Shown here piece after piece: positions 57,100 through 64,000 of a stretch of DNA of 64,000 nt. Location: NCBI RefSeq assembly GCF_002849655.1, contig NZ_PDNW01000017.1, forward strand, positions 1 to 64,000, in the 5' to 3' direction. The first letter of the stretch is position 1. Every line of letters starts with the position of its first letter. A program made the position numbers and the translations under genes. Below the pieces are notes generated by a model. The model was not told the origin of the DNA and did not search any database. It saw nothing but the letters and a program-made list of their open reading frames with translations. The DNA is from Pollutimonas subterranea. Its GTDB lineage: Bacteria; Pseudomonadota; Gammaproteobacteria; Burkholderiales; Burkholderiaceae_B.

Positions 57100-60000
57100 G
57101 TGAATCCTATCCAGTATCTTCTTGGCTCTTCTGTCTTGTCCTCGTTTCGCCGCGAGCAACTGCTGCAACGGTTTATTGAACTTGACCTGCCGGTTGCCGA
57201 CATCAACGGCCGCTATGAACATTACGTGTGGAGCGACACCGTCCTTGCCGCGCCCGATCAATCCAAGCTTGAACAGCTTCTTGATTACGGCAGTATTGGC
57301 GAAGGGAACAAGGAGGGAAAGAGCGACTTGGTGCTGCGTGTCGTGCCGCGTTTCGGTACGGTGTCTCCATGGGCCAGCAAGGCGACCGACATTGCGCACA
57401 ATTGCGGGCTGCAAGCCGTGCGGCGTATCGAGCGCGGTATTCGCTATACGCTGACGCCGGCGCGCGGGCTGTTGGGCGCCAAGACGATCGATGCGGAGCA
57501 ATTGGCCAAGATTGCCGACTGCCTGCACGACCGCATGACCGAAACAGTGGTCGATGCAGACTTCAATGGCGAAGCCTTGTTTGCTTCCCTGCCAGGCAAG
57601 CCAATTCAAACCATAGACGTGATCGGTCAAGGGCATCAGGCCTTGGAACAGGCCAATCGCGAACTGGGCCTGGCGCTGTCCGACGACGAGGTCGAATATC
57701 TCGACGCGGCGTTCAAGCAGTTGGGGCGCAATCCCACTGATGTCGAGCTGATGATGTTCGCACAAGCCAATAGTGAACATTGCCGCCACAAGATCTTCAA
57801 TGCGCAATGGGTCATCGACGGAGTCGCGCAGGAAAACACCCTGTTTGGCATGATACGCACTACGCATGCCGCGCAACCGGAAGGCACCGTGGTGGCATAT
57901 TCCGACAATTCCGCCATCATGACGGGAGGGCCGGCGACGCAGTTCCACGCCGGAAAGATATCGTCCAGCGCCATCTACGAGCATCATGACGCTGTCGTGC
58001 ACACCCTGATGAAGGTGGAGACGCACAATCACCCCACCGCGATCGCGCCTTTCCAGGGCGCCGCGACGGGGGCGGGTGGTGAAATCCGCGATGAAGGCGC
58101 TACTGGCCGCGGGTCCAAGCCCAAAGCCGGCCTGACCGGTTTCACAGTTTCCAACCTGCGCTTCAAGGATGCTCCCGAGCCCTGGGAATCGGATCCCCAT
58201 GGTTCGCCCGACCGTATCGCAAGCCCGCTGGATATCATGATAGAGGGGCCTCTGGGCGGTGCTGCCTTTAATAACGAATTCGGCCGTCCCAACTTGCTCG
58301 GCTATTTCCGCACCCTCGAGCAAACGGCTGGCGGCACGCGCTGGGGCTACCACAAGCCCATCATGGTTGCGGGCGGCCTGGGCTCCATCGACGACCGCCT
58401 CACTCATAAAGATCCCATTCCTCCTGGCGCCTTGCTGATCCAGCTGGGTGGCCCAGGCATGCGTATTGGCATGGGCGGCAGCGCAGCGTCCAGCATGAGC
58501 GCGGGTACCAACAGTGCTGAACTGGACTTCGACTCCGTGCAGCGGGGCAATCCTGAAATCGAGCGACGAGCCCAGGAAGTCATCGATCGCTGCTGGCAGC
58601 AAGGGGAAACCAATCCCATCATTGCCATCCACGACGTCGGAGCGGGCGGCCTGTCCAATGCTTTTCCAGAGCTGGTCAACGATGCCGGACGCGGCGCGAT
58701 TTTCGAGCTCCAGCAGGTGCATCTTGAAGAGTCCGGCTTGTCGGCCGCCGAGATCTGGAGCAACGAATCCCAGGAACGCTATGTCCTGGCCGTCTTGCCC
58801 GAAGATCTCGCTCGATTCGACCTGATCGCCAAACGCGAGCGCTGCCCCTATGCGGTGGTCGGGGTGGCCACGCAAGAGCGCCAGCTGCGTGTTACCCACG
58901 GCGAAGGCTTGCCGGGTGTTTCTCCGGCCAGCGCCATTCAGGAAGCCGCCGACATTCGACCCGTCGATGTGCCGATCGACGTCATCCTGGGCAAGCCGCC
59001 GCGCATGACGCGCGATGTGCAGCGCAAGGCCGCGGTGGGCGCCGAACTCGACATTACCGATATTGCGCTTGACGAGGCAATAAGCCGGGTGTTGCGCCAT
59101 CCGACGGTGGCCAACAAGACCTTCCTGATCACCATCGGCGACCGTACGGTGGGCGGGCTTACCAGCCGGGACCAGATGGTCGGACCCTGGCAAGTGCCTG
59201 TTGCCGATTGCGCGGTCACCCTGGCCGATTACGAAAGCGTGCGGGGCGAGGCCATGGCCATGGGCGAGCGCACACCGCTGGCCATGCTCGATGCACCGGC
59301 CTCCGGCCGTATGGCTATCGTCGAAGCCCTGACCAACCTGGTGGCCAGTGATGTGCAATCGCTCAAGGACATCAAGCTTTCCGCAAACTGGATGGCGGCC
59401 TGCGGCGCGAGCGGCCAGGACGCGGCCCTGTATGACACTGTCTCGGCAATCAGCGACTGGTGCCGGCAGCTGGGCTTGTCCATACCGGTGGGCAAGGACT
59501 CGTTGTCCATGCGCACAGCGTGGTCGCACGATGGCGAGCCGCGCGAAGTGCTGGCGCCCGTTTCACTCATTGTCACGGCCTTTGCGCCGGTGGCCGACGT
59601 GCGCGCCACCCTGACGCCACAGTTGCGTACCGATGTCGGTGATACGGCGCTGATTCTTATCGACCTGGGCTTTGGACAACAACGCTTGGGCGCGTCCATC
59701 CTGGCACAGGCATTCAACCGTGTCGGCGTAACCGTGCCCGACATGACCGACGCACCGGCATTGATCGCATTCTTCAAGGTGCTGCGTCAACTGGCCGCCG
59801 ACGGACTCATTCTGGCTTATCACGACCGTTCCGACGGCGGATTGCTTGCCACCGTCTGCGAAATGGCCTTTGCAGGACACGTCGGGGTTTCCATCAACCT
59901 CGATATGCTAACCATCGATCCGGTCGCCGCCGACTGGGGCGACTATAAGATCCGTTCCGAACAAATTTCAGTACAGCGCGATGAGCTCACGCTCAAAGCC

Positions 60001-61155
60001 CTGTTTGCCGAGGAGGCCGGCGCCGTTATCCAGGTGCCGCTGGCACAGCGTGATACCGTGTTGCAACAGCTGCGTGCCCACGGTTTGTCGGCGCACTCCC
60101 ATGTGATAGGCAGCCTGAACAAGCAGGATGAAATTCAAATCTTCCGCGACGGCAACTGCATATACCAGAAGCCGCGCGCCGAACTGGGCCAGCAATGGAG
60201 CGAAGTCAGCCGCCGCATCATGGCACTACGTGACAATCCCGATTGCGCGCGGTCCGAATTCGATACCTGGAAAGACAGCGCCGATCCAGGCATGGCAGCC
60301 TTGGTGACCTTCAATCCCCAGGAAGACGTTGCCGCTCCTTTCATCGTTACCGGCAAGCGGCCCAAGGTCGCGATCCTGCGCGAGCAGGGCTGCAACAGCC
60401 AGGTGGAAATGGCCTGGGCCTTCGACAAGGCCGGTTTCGAAGCGCAAGACGTACACATGACCGATCTATTGTCGGGGCGAGCCCGCCTGGACGATGTGCA
60501 AGGGCTGGTCGCCGTGGGCGGCTTCAGCTACGGCGATGTACTCGGGGCGGGCGAAGGCTGGGCTCGGACCATACGCTATAACAATCAGCTGGCCGACCAG
60601 TTTGCCGCTTACTTCGGCCGGTCGGACACCTTTGCGCTGGGCGTGTGCAATGGCTGCCAGATGATGGCCGCGCTGGCCGGCATGATTCCCGGCGCAGAGC
60701 ATTGGCCGCGCTTCACGCGCAACCAATCGGAAAAGTACGAAGCGCGCCTGTCGCTGGTTGAAATCCCCGAATCGCCTTCCCTGTTCATGCAAGGCATGGC
60801 CGGTACGCGCGTGCCGGTGGCCGTGGCGCACGGCGAAGGCTACGCGGACTTTTCGGCGCAGGGCGATCTTGCGAAAGTAAGAAGCGCACTGAACTATGTC
60901 GATAACCGGGGGCAGCGTACCGAGCAGTACCCGGCCAACCCCAATGGCAGCCCGCACGGGCTGACGGGTGTCACGACGGAAGACGGGCGTTTTACGGTCC
61001 TTATGCCTCACCCTGAACGCGTCACGCGAAATGTCATGATGTCCTGGGCTCCCGAACGATGGGGATCGCTGGATACCGGCGGTAAGGATTCGGCCCATGG
61101 CGGCTATAGCCCATGGCTGCGTATGTTCCGTAATGCACGGGTGTGGCTAGGATGA
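57100..61155 (+). CDS. purL: Phosphoribosylformylglycinamidine synthase PurL (large, fused form)
   Basis: A 1351-residue purine enzyme converting FGAR, ATP and glutamine to FGAM. The layout is the fused gammaproteobacterial type: N-terminal PurS-like domain, linker, two AIRS-like ATP domains ([35 protein letters not shown], and [20 protein letters not shown]), and a C-terminal glutaminase with nucleophile Cys1183 in [10 protein letters not shown] and histidine in MPHPERVTR. Start is GTG 57100. Slightly longer than E. coli PurL (1295). Single gene; guaB follows 52 bases later. Confidence 0.97.
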   Translation: MNPIQYLLGSSVLSSFRREQLLQRFIELDLPVADINGRYEHYVWSDTVLAAPDQSKLEQLLDYGSIGEGNKEGKSDLVLRVVPRFGTVSPWASKATDIAHNCGLQAVRRIERGIRYTLTPARGLLGAKTIDAEQLAKIADCLHDRMTETVVDADFNGEALFASLPGKPIQTIDVIGQGHQALEQANRELGLALSDDEVEYLDAAFKQLGRNPTDVELMMFAQANSEHCRHKIFNAQWVIDGVAQENTLFGMIRTTHAAQPEGTVVAYSDNSAIMTGGPATQFHAGKISSSAIYEHHDAVVHTLMKVETHNHPTAIAPFQGAATGAGGEIRDEGATGRGSKPKAGLTGFTVSNLRFKDAPEPWESDPHGSPDRIASPLDIMIEGPLGGAAFNNEFGRPNLLGYFRTLEQTAGGTRWGYHKPIMVAGGLGSIDDRLTHKDPIPPGALLIQLGGPGMRIGMGGSAASSMSAGTNSAELDFDSVQRGNPEIERRAQEVIDRCWQQGETNPIIAIHDVGAGGLSNAFPELVNDAGRGAIFELQQVHLEESGLSAAEIWSNESQERYVLAVLPEDLARFDLIAKRERCPYAVVGVATQERQLRVTHGEGLPGVSPASAIQEAADIRPVDVPIDVILGKPPRMTRDVQRKAAVGAELDITDIALDEAISRVLRHPTVANKTFLITIGDRTVGGLTSRDQMVGPWQVPVADCAVTLADYESVRGEAMAMGERTPLAMLDAPASGRMAIVEALTNLVASDVQSLKDIKLSANWMAACGASGQDAALYDTVSAISDWCRQLGLSIPVGKDSLSMRTAWSHDGEPREVLAPVSLIVTAFAPVADVRATLTPQLRTDVGDTALILIDLGFGQQRLGASILAQAFNRVGVTVPDMTDAPALIAFFKVLRQLAADGLILAYHDRSDGGLLATVCEMAFAGHVGVSINLDMLTIDPVAADWGDYKIRSEQISVQRDELTLKALFAEEAGAVIQVPLAQRDTVLQQLRAHGLSAHSHVIGSLNKQDEIQIFRDGNCIYQKPRAELGQQWSEVSRRIMALRDNPDCARSEFDTWKDSADPGMAALVTFNPQEDVAAPFIVTGKRPKVAILREQGCNSQVEMAWAFDKAGFEAQDVHMTDLLSGRARLDDVQGLVAVGGFSYGDVLGAGEGWARTIRYNNQLADQFAAYFGRSDTFALGVCNGCQMMAALAGMIPGAEHWPRFTRNQSEKYEARLSLVEIPESPSLFMQGMAGTRVPVAVAHGEGYADFSAQGDLAKVRSALNYVDNRGQRTEQYPANPNGSPHGLTGVTTEDGRFTVLMPHPERVTRNVMMSWAPERWGSLDTGGKDSAHGGYSPWLRMFRNARVWLG

Positions 61156-61178
61156 TAGGTAAAGACCCTAGGTTCGCG

Positions 61179-61184
61179 TATAAT
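61179..61184 (+). promoter_or_regulatory. Candidate -10 element of guaB
   Basis: A perfect TATAAT lies 23 bases before the guaB ATG in the 52-base purL-guaB gap. The corresponding -35 (TAGGTA at 17-base spacing) is poor, so an activator-dependent or weak internal promoter is plausible. Confidence 0.45.
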
Positions 61185-61207
61185 CTCGCTTTGCACGGAG
61201 CTCGTTC

Positions 61208-62668
61208 ATGCGTCTAATCAAAAAAGCGCTCACCTTCGACGATGTGTTGTTGGTGCCCGCGTACTCCGATGTATTGCCTCGCGATACATCGCTTGCCACC
61301 CGCTTTACCCGCGACATCATGTTGAATATCCCGCTGGTTTCGGCCGCGATGGATACCGTGACCGAATCGCGCCTGGCCATCGCCATGGCCCAGGAAGGCG
61401 GCATAGGCATAGTCCACAAGAATCTCACTGCCGATCAGCAGGCTCGCGAAGTGGCTCGCGTCAAGCGTCACGAATTCGGCATAGTGATCGATCCGGTCAC
61501 CGTCACACCCACCATGAAGGTGCGTGATGCCATCGCCTTGCAGCGTCAACATGGTTTCTCGGGTTTGCCCGTCGTCGAAGCAGGCAAGTTGGTGGGCATT
61601 GTCACCAATCGCGATCTGCGCTTTGAAGACAGGTTGGATCTTCCTTTGCGCGACATCATGACGCCCCAAGATCGCCTGATCACCATGAAAGAGGGCGCAA
61701 CGCTTGATGAAGCGCAATCGCTCATGCACAAGCACCGCCTGGAACGCGTGCTTATTGTGAACGATAAGTTCCAGTTGCGTGGCCTGGCTACCGTCAAGGA
61801 CATCGTCAAGAACACCGAACATCCCAGTGCGTCCAAAGACAGCCAGGGCCAGTTGCGCGTTGGCGCAGCGGTAGGCGTGGGTGAAGGTACCGAGGAACGT
61901 GTTGAAAAGCTGGCCCACGCGGGCGTCGACGTCATCGTGGTCGACACGGCGCATGGCCATTCGGCCGGCGTTATCGAGCGTGTGCGCTGGGTCAAGAAAA
62001 ACTACCCCAAGATCCAGGTCATCGGCGGAAATATTGCCACGGCGGCCGCGGCAAGGGCGCTGGTCGAAGCCGGTGCCGATTGCGTGAAAGTGGGCATCGG
62101 TCCCGGCTCTATCTGCACCACGCGTATTGTTGCCGGCGTGGGCGTGCCACAAATTACGGCGATTGCCGACGTGGCCAAGGCGCTTGACGGTACCGGCGTT
62201 CCCCTGATCGCAGACGGCGGCATCCGTTATTCCGGCGATGTGTCCAAGGCGTTGGCAGCGGGCGCCTCGGCCTGCATGATGGGTGGCATGTTCGCCGGCA
62301 CCGAAGAAGCGCCGGGCGAGGTCGTCCTGTTCCAGGGGCGTTCGTATAAATCCTATCGTGGCATGGGTAGCCTGGGTGCCATGGCCGACGGTTCGGCCGA
62401 TCGCTATTTCCAGGATCCCAACAACAATGTCGACAAGCTTGTTCCAGAAGGCATAGAAGGGCGCGTACCTTACAAAGGCAGCGTTATCGCCATCATCTAT
62501 CAATTGATAGGCGGCATTCGCGCATCCATGGGTTACTGCGGTTGCGCCTCTATCGAAGAAATGCGCACCAAGGCCGAATTCGTGGAAATCACTTCGGCAG
62601 GCGTGCGCGAATCGCACGTGCACGACGTGCAAATCACCAAAGAAGCGCCCAACTACCGCGCTGAATAA
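61208..62668 (+). CDS. guaB: Inosine-5'-monophosphate dehydrogenase GuaB
   Basis: A 486-residue NAD-dependent enzyme making XMP from IMP, the entry to guanine nucleotides. [17 protein letters not shown] starts the barrel, two CBS domains occupy about 95-205 ([20 protein letters not shown], and [14 protein letters not shown]), and the active-site loop [20 protein letters not shown] has Cys303. The mobile flap holds [22 protein letters not shown] precedes the ATG. Its last 16 bases overlap the convergent hydrolase gene. Confidence 0.97.
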   Translation: MRLIKKALTFDDVLLVPAYSDVLPRDTSLATRFTRDIMLNIPLVSAAMDTVTESRLAIAMAQEGGIGIVHKNLTADQQAREVARVKRHEFGIVIDPVTVTPTMKVRDAIALQRQHGFSGLPVVEAGKLVGIVTNRDLRFEDRLDLPLRDIMTPQDRLITMKEGATLDEAQSLMHKHRLERVLIVNDKFQLRGLATVKDIVKNTEHPSASKDSQGQLRVGAAVGVGEGTEERVEKLAHAGVDVIVVDTAHGHSAGVIERVRWVKKNYPKIQVIGGNIATAAAARALVEAGADCVKVGIGPGSICTTRIVAGVGVPQITAIADVAKALDGTGVPLIADGGIRYSGDVSKALAAGASACMMGGMFAGTEEAPGEVVLFQGRSYKSYRGMGSLGAMADGSADRYFQDPNNNVDKLVPEGIEGRVPYKGSVIAIIYQLIGGIRASMGYCGCASIEEMRTKAEFVEITSAGVRESHVHDVQITKEAPNYRAE

Positions 62669-63393
62669 ACCAGCTCGTCCAGGCACTCGGCCAGCAGGCC
62701 GGGTGCCGACACCATCGCATCATGCCCCGTCTGTAGTTCCTTCCAGTCCCATCCTGTATTTTCCTTTGCCCATAGGCGCGAGCCTTCCACGGCAGCAAAG
62801 GAGGGCGTCGTGCAATGTATGTAAGTGCAGGGAAGCCCATTGCCCACAGGGTGATGCAGTTGCAGGGCAGTGTCGTAGGTTGCCAAAGGTTGGGGCGTCA
62901 ATCGCGATTCAACAAAACCTACGTCTTCCGGTTCGAACAAGCCCAGGCTCTTGGGCTTGGGCGCGGGAAGCGATGGCTGCGGCTGCAGGGCTGCCATCGC
63001 GCGCAGCTTGTCCGTTACATCGGTCGGCAAGGTGTCGAAAGTGGAAACACCGCTGGGCAGGATAAACGCATCCAGGTACACCAGCTGCAGCAATCGTTCG
63101 GGCATGAGATCGGCCACGCCGGTAATAACCACCCCGCCAAAACTATGGCCCACTAAGGTCACGCGGCTTAGGTCTTCCCAGACCAGCACGTTGGCAATGT
63201 CCTGTACCAAGGTCTGCAGTGTGATGTCCGGACCCAATAAATGGTGACGTTCCCCCAGCCCGGTCAATGTCGGTGTATATACTTTGTGCCCTCTTGCGCG
63301 GAGGCGCTCCGCGACTCGGGCCCAGCACCAGCCACCGTGCCAGGCGCCATGTACCAGCACAAAGGTGCTGGGCTTAAACGCGTCAATGCTCAT
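62653..63393 (-). CDS. Alpha/beta hydrolase (salicylate-esterase / hydroxynitrile-lyase-like)
   Basis: A 246-residue alpha/beta hydrolase: [20 protein letters not shown] (oxyanion region), nucleophile [12 protein letters not shown], and histidine in [12 protein letters not shown]. This form is the EstC/MKS1/hydroxynitrile-lyase subgroup of small esterases. The ATG lies inside the last codons of the upstream MFS gene, overlapping by 11 bases, so translation is coupled and the two may act on and transport related esters. The 3' end overlaps guaB. Confidence 0.88.
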   Translation of the reverse strand: MSIDAFKPSTFVLVHGAWHGGWCWARVAERLRARGHKVYTPTLTGLGERHHLLGPDITLQTLVQDIANVLVWEDLSRVTLVGHSFGGVVITGVADLMPERLLQLVYLDAFILPSGVSTFDTLPTDVTDKLRAMAALQPQPSLPAPKPKSLGLFEPEDVGFVESRLTPQPLATYDTALQLHHPVGNGLPCTYIHCTTPSFAAVEGSRLWAKENTGWDWKELQTGHDAMVSAPGLLAECLDELVYSAR

Positions 63394-64000
63394 ATAGGAT
63401 GCCTTTCTTTTTATTGCCTAGTTTCAATAACAGATAGCTGCTTAGCAGTAGTCCGGCAGCCGCGAGCTTCAACGCGGAATCAAGCTCTGCCGAAAGGTAT
63501 TCATGAGTCAAGCTGAAAACGATAGGTCCGGCAAGCTGCCCCGCAGCAAAGGATGCCGTCAGGGCGCCCATCAGCTTGCGCGCCTGGCCAGCGCCGGCGG
63601 CGGCCTGCGCTTCCTGCATGCCCAGCATCGTCACCACCATGAAGGTGCCGCCCACGCATACGGCGGCAATGCCGATGGCGAATAAGCTGGGCCAGACGCT
63701 GGGAAGCAATACGCCGGCCGCCATTATCAGTTGGGCCCCTGCCCAGACTGCGCGACGCGAGAATACGGCGGTCAGTCGGCCTGTGAGCACTGTTGACAAC
63801 GCTGCAGCCAAGCCGAACAGCGGCCAGGCCAGGCCAAACAGGGTGGGATCAGCGACCAGCAGTTTCGCTTGCGCGGGCAAAAATGTGGCGGGCAATATAT
63901 ACCCGAACCCGAACAAGCCGTAGCACAGTATCAGATTCCAGTGGGTTTTCAGGATGGGGCGCGCCATGGCGGTGGCGGGGCTGGCGGCCGCGGTGGATTG
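63383..64000 (-). CDS. MFS transporter, YbfB/YjiJ family (C-terminal half, cut by window edge)
   Basis: The open frame continues past the right edge, so the visible 205 codons are the second half of a 12-helix major-facilitator protein. NLILCYGLFGFGYILPATFL and WPLFGLAAALSTVLTGRL begin helices 7 and 8; GTFMVVTMLGMQEAQAAAG and KLMGALTASFAAGQLAGPIV correspond to the YbfB/YjiJ group. It overlaps the downstream hydrolase start by 11 bases, so the two form an operon. Confidence 0.85.
   Translation of the reverse strand, partial: QSTAAASPATAMARPILKTHWNLILCYGLFGFGYILPATFLPAQAKLLVADPTLFGLAWPLFGLAAALSTVLTGRLTAVFSRRAVWAGAQLIMAAGVLLPSVWPSLFAIGIAAVCVGGTFMVVTMLGMQEAQAAAGAGQARKLMGALTASFAAGQLAGPIVFSLTHEYLSAELDSALKLAAAGLLLSSYLLLKLGNKKKGILYEH

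Noticed and set aside
57022-59529. An 835-codon open frame antisense to purL
   Set aside because: It mirrors a highly conserved, G+C-rich coding gene; the translated sequence is rich in His, Gly, Arg and Gln without recognisable domains, as expected of a shadow frame.
61214-62686. A 490-codon open frame antisense to guaB
   Set aside because: It covers exactly the coding span of guaB and has no domain-like features; codon bias of guaB explains it.

Overview
The window is chromosomal DNA from a betaproteobacterium, most likely Alcaligenaceae (the Bordetella / Pusillimonas / Achromobacter neighbourhood). This rests on the high G+C, two stand-alone Bug-type periplasmic receptors, many GntR-controlled organic-acid catabolic clusters, and a core of recJ, lolC-lolD, tatD, comEC, greB, purL and guaB resembling that family. 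The genus is inferred; no rRNA or tRNA gene was seen.

Left part (1-5770), rearranged: the cut end of an IS3-family element lies against a 3'-truncated N-formylglutamate amidohydrolase gene. An FCD/GntR regulator follows, then a fumarylacetoacetate-hydrolase-family gene with a Bug receptor under a divergent GntR regulator, and a C-terminal remnant of a TDT/TehA-type transporter.

Sugar-acid block (5758-18638): a leftward operon encodes a UxaA/GarD-type dehydratase, a D-2-hydroxyacid dehydrogenase and a complete MalK-MalE-MalF-MalG-type ABC importer. Opposite run an SDR dehydrogenase, an Ldh2-type dehydrogenase and a FadR-type regulator, followed by a leftward TRAP transporter (dctP-Q-M). The shared divergent promoter region carries a good FCD-type operator. 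Together they look like one regulon that imports and oxidises or dehydrates hydroxy or sugar acids.

Middle (18646-37764): a chemoreceptor; an SbcD-like nuclease with its large SbcC-like ATPase (YhaO/YhaN type); an AEC transporter; a NitT/TauT-type ABC importer with an extra family-3 binding protein; a hemerythrin-like protein; an NSS symporter; an EpsC-type serine acetyltransferase; two EamA exporters; an HxlR-SCP2 regulator facing a SnoaL-VOC fusion; and a bile-acid-type Na+ symporter.

Right part (37806-64000), mostly housekeeping: recJ with an overlapping conserved gene of unknown role, lolC-lolD, tatD, a MarR-controlled FAD monooxygenase / DUF3237 / Bug cluster, comEC, the branched-chain 2-oxoacid dehydrogenase operon (bkdA1-bkdA2-bkdB-lpd), an alpha/beta hydrolase, a PHP phosphoesterase, greB, purL, guaB, another hydrolase and part of an MFS transporter.

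A recurring theme is regulatory structure between genes. Each of the three multi-gene importers has a stem-loop just downstream of its binding-protein gene. Several regulator/operon pairs have inverted repeats in the shared promoter. I saw no CRISPR array, prophage or clear defence island.
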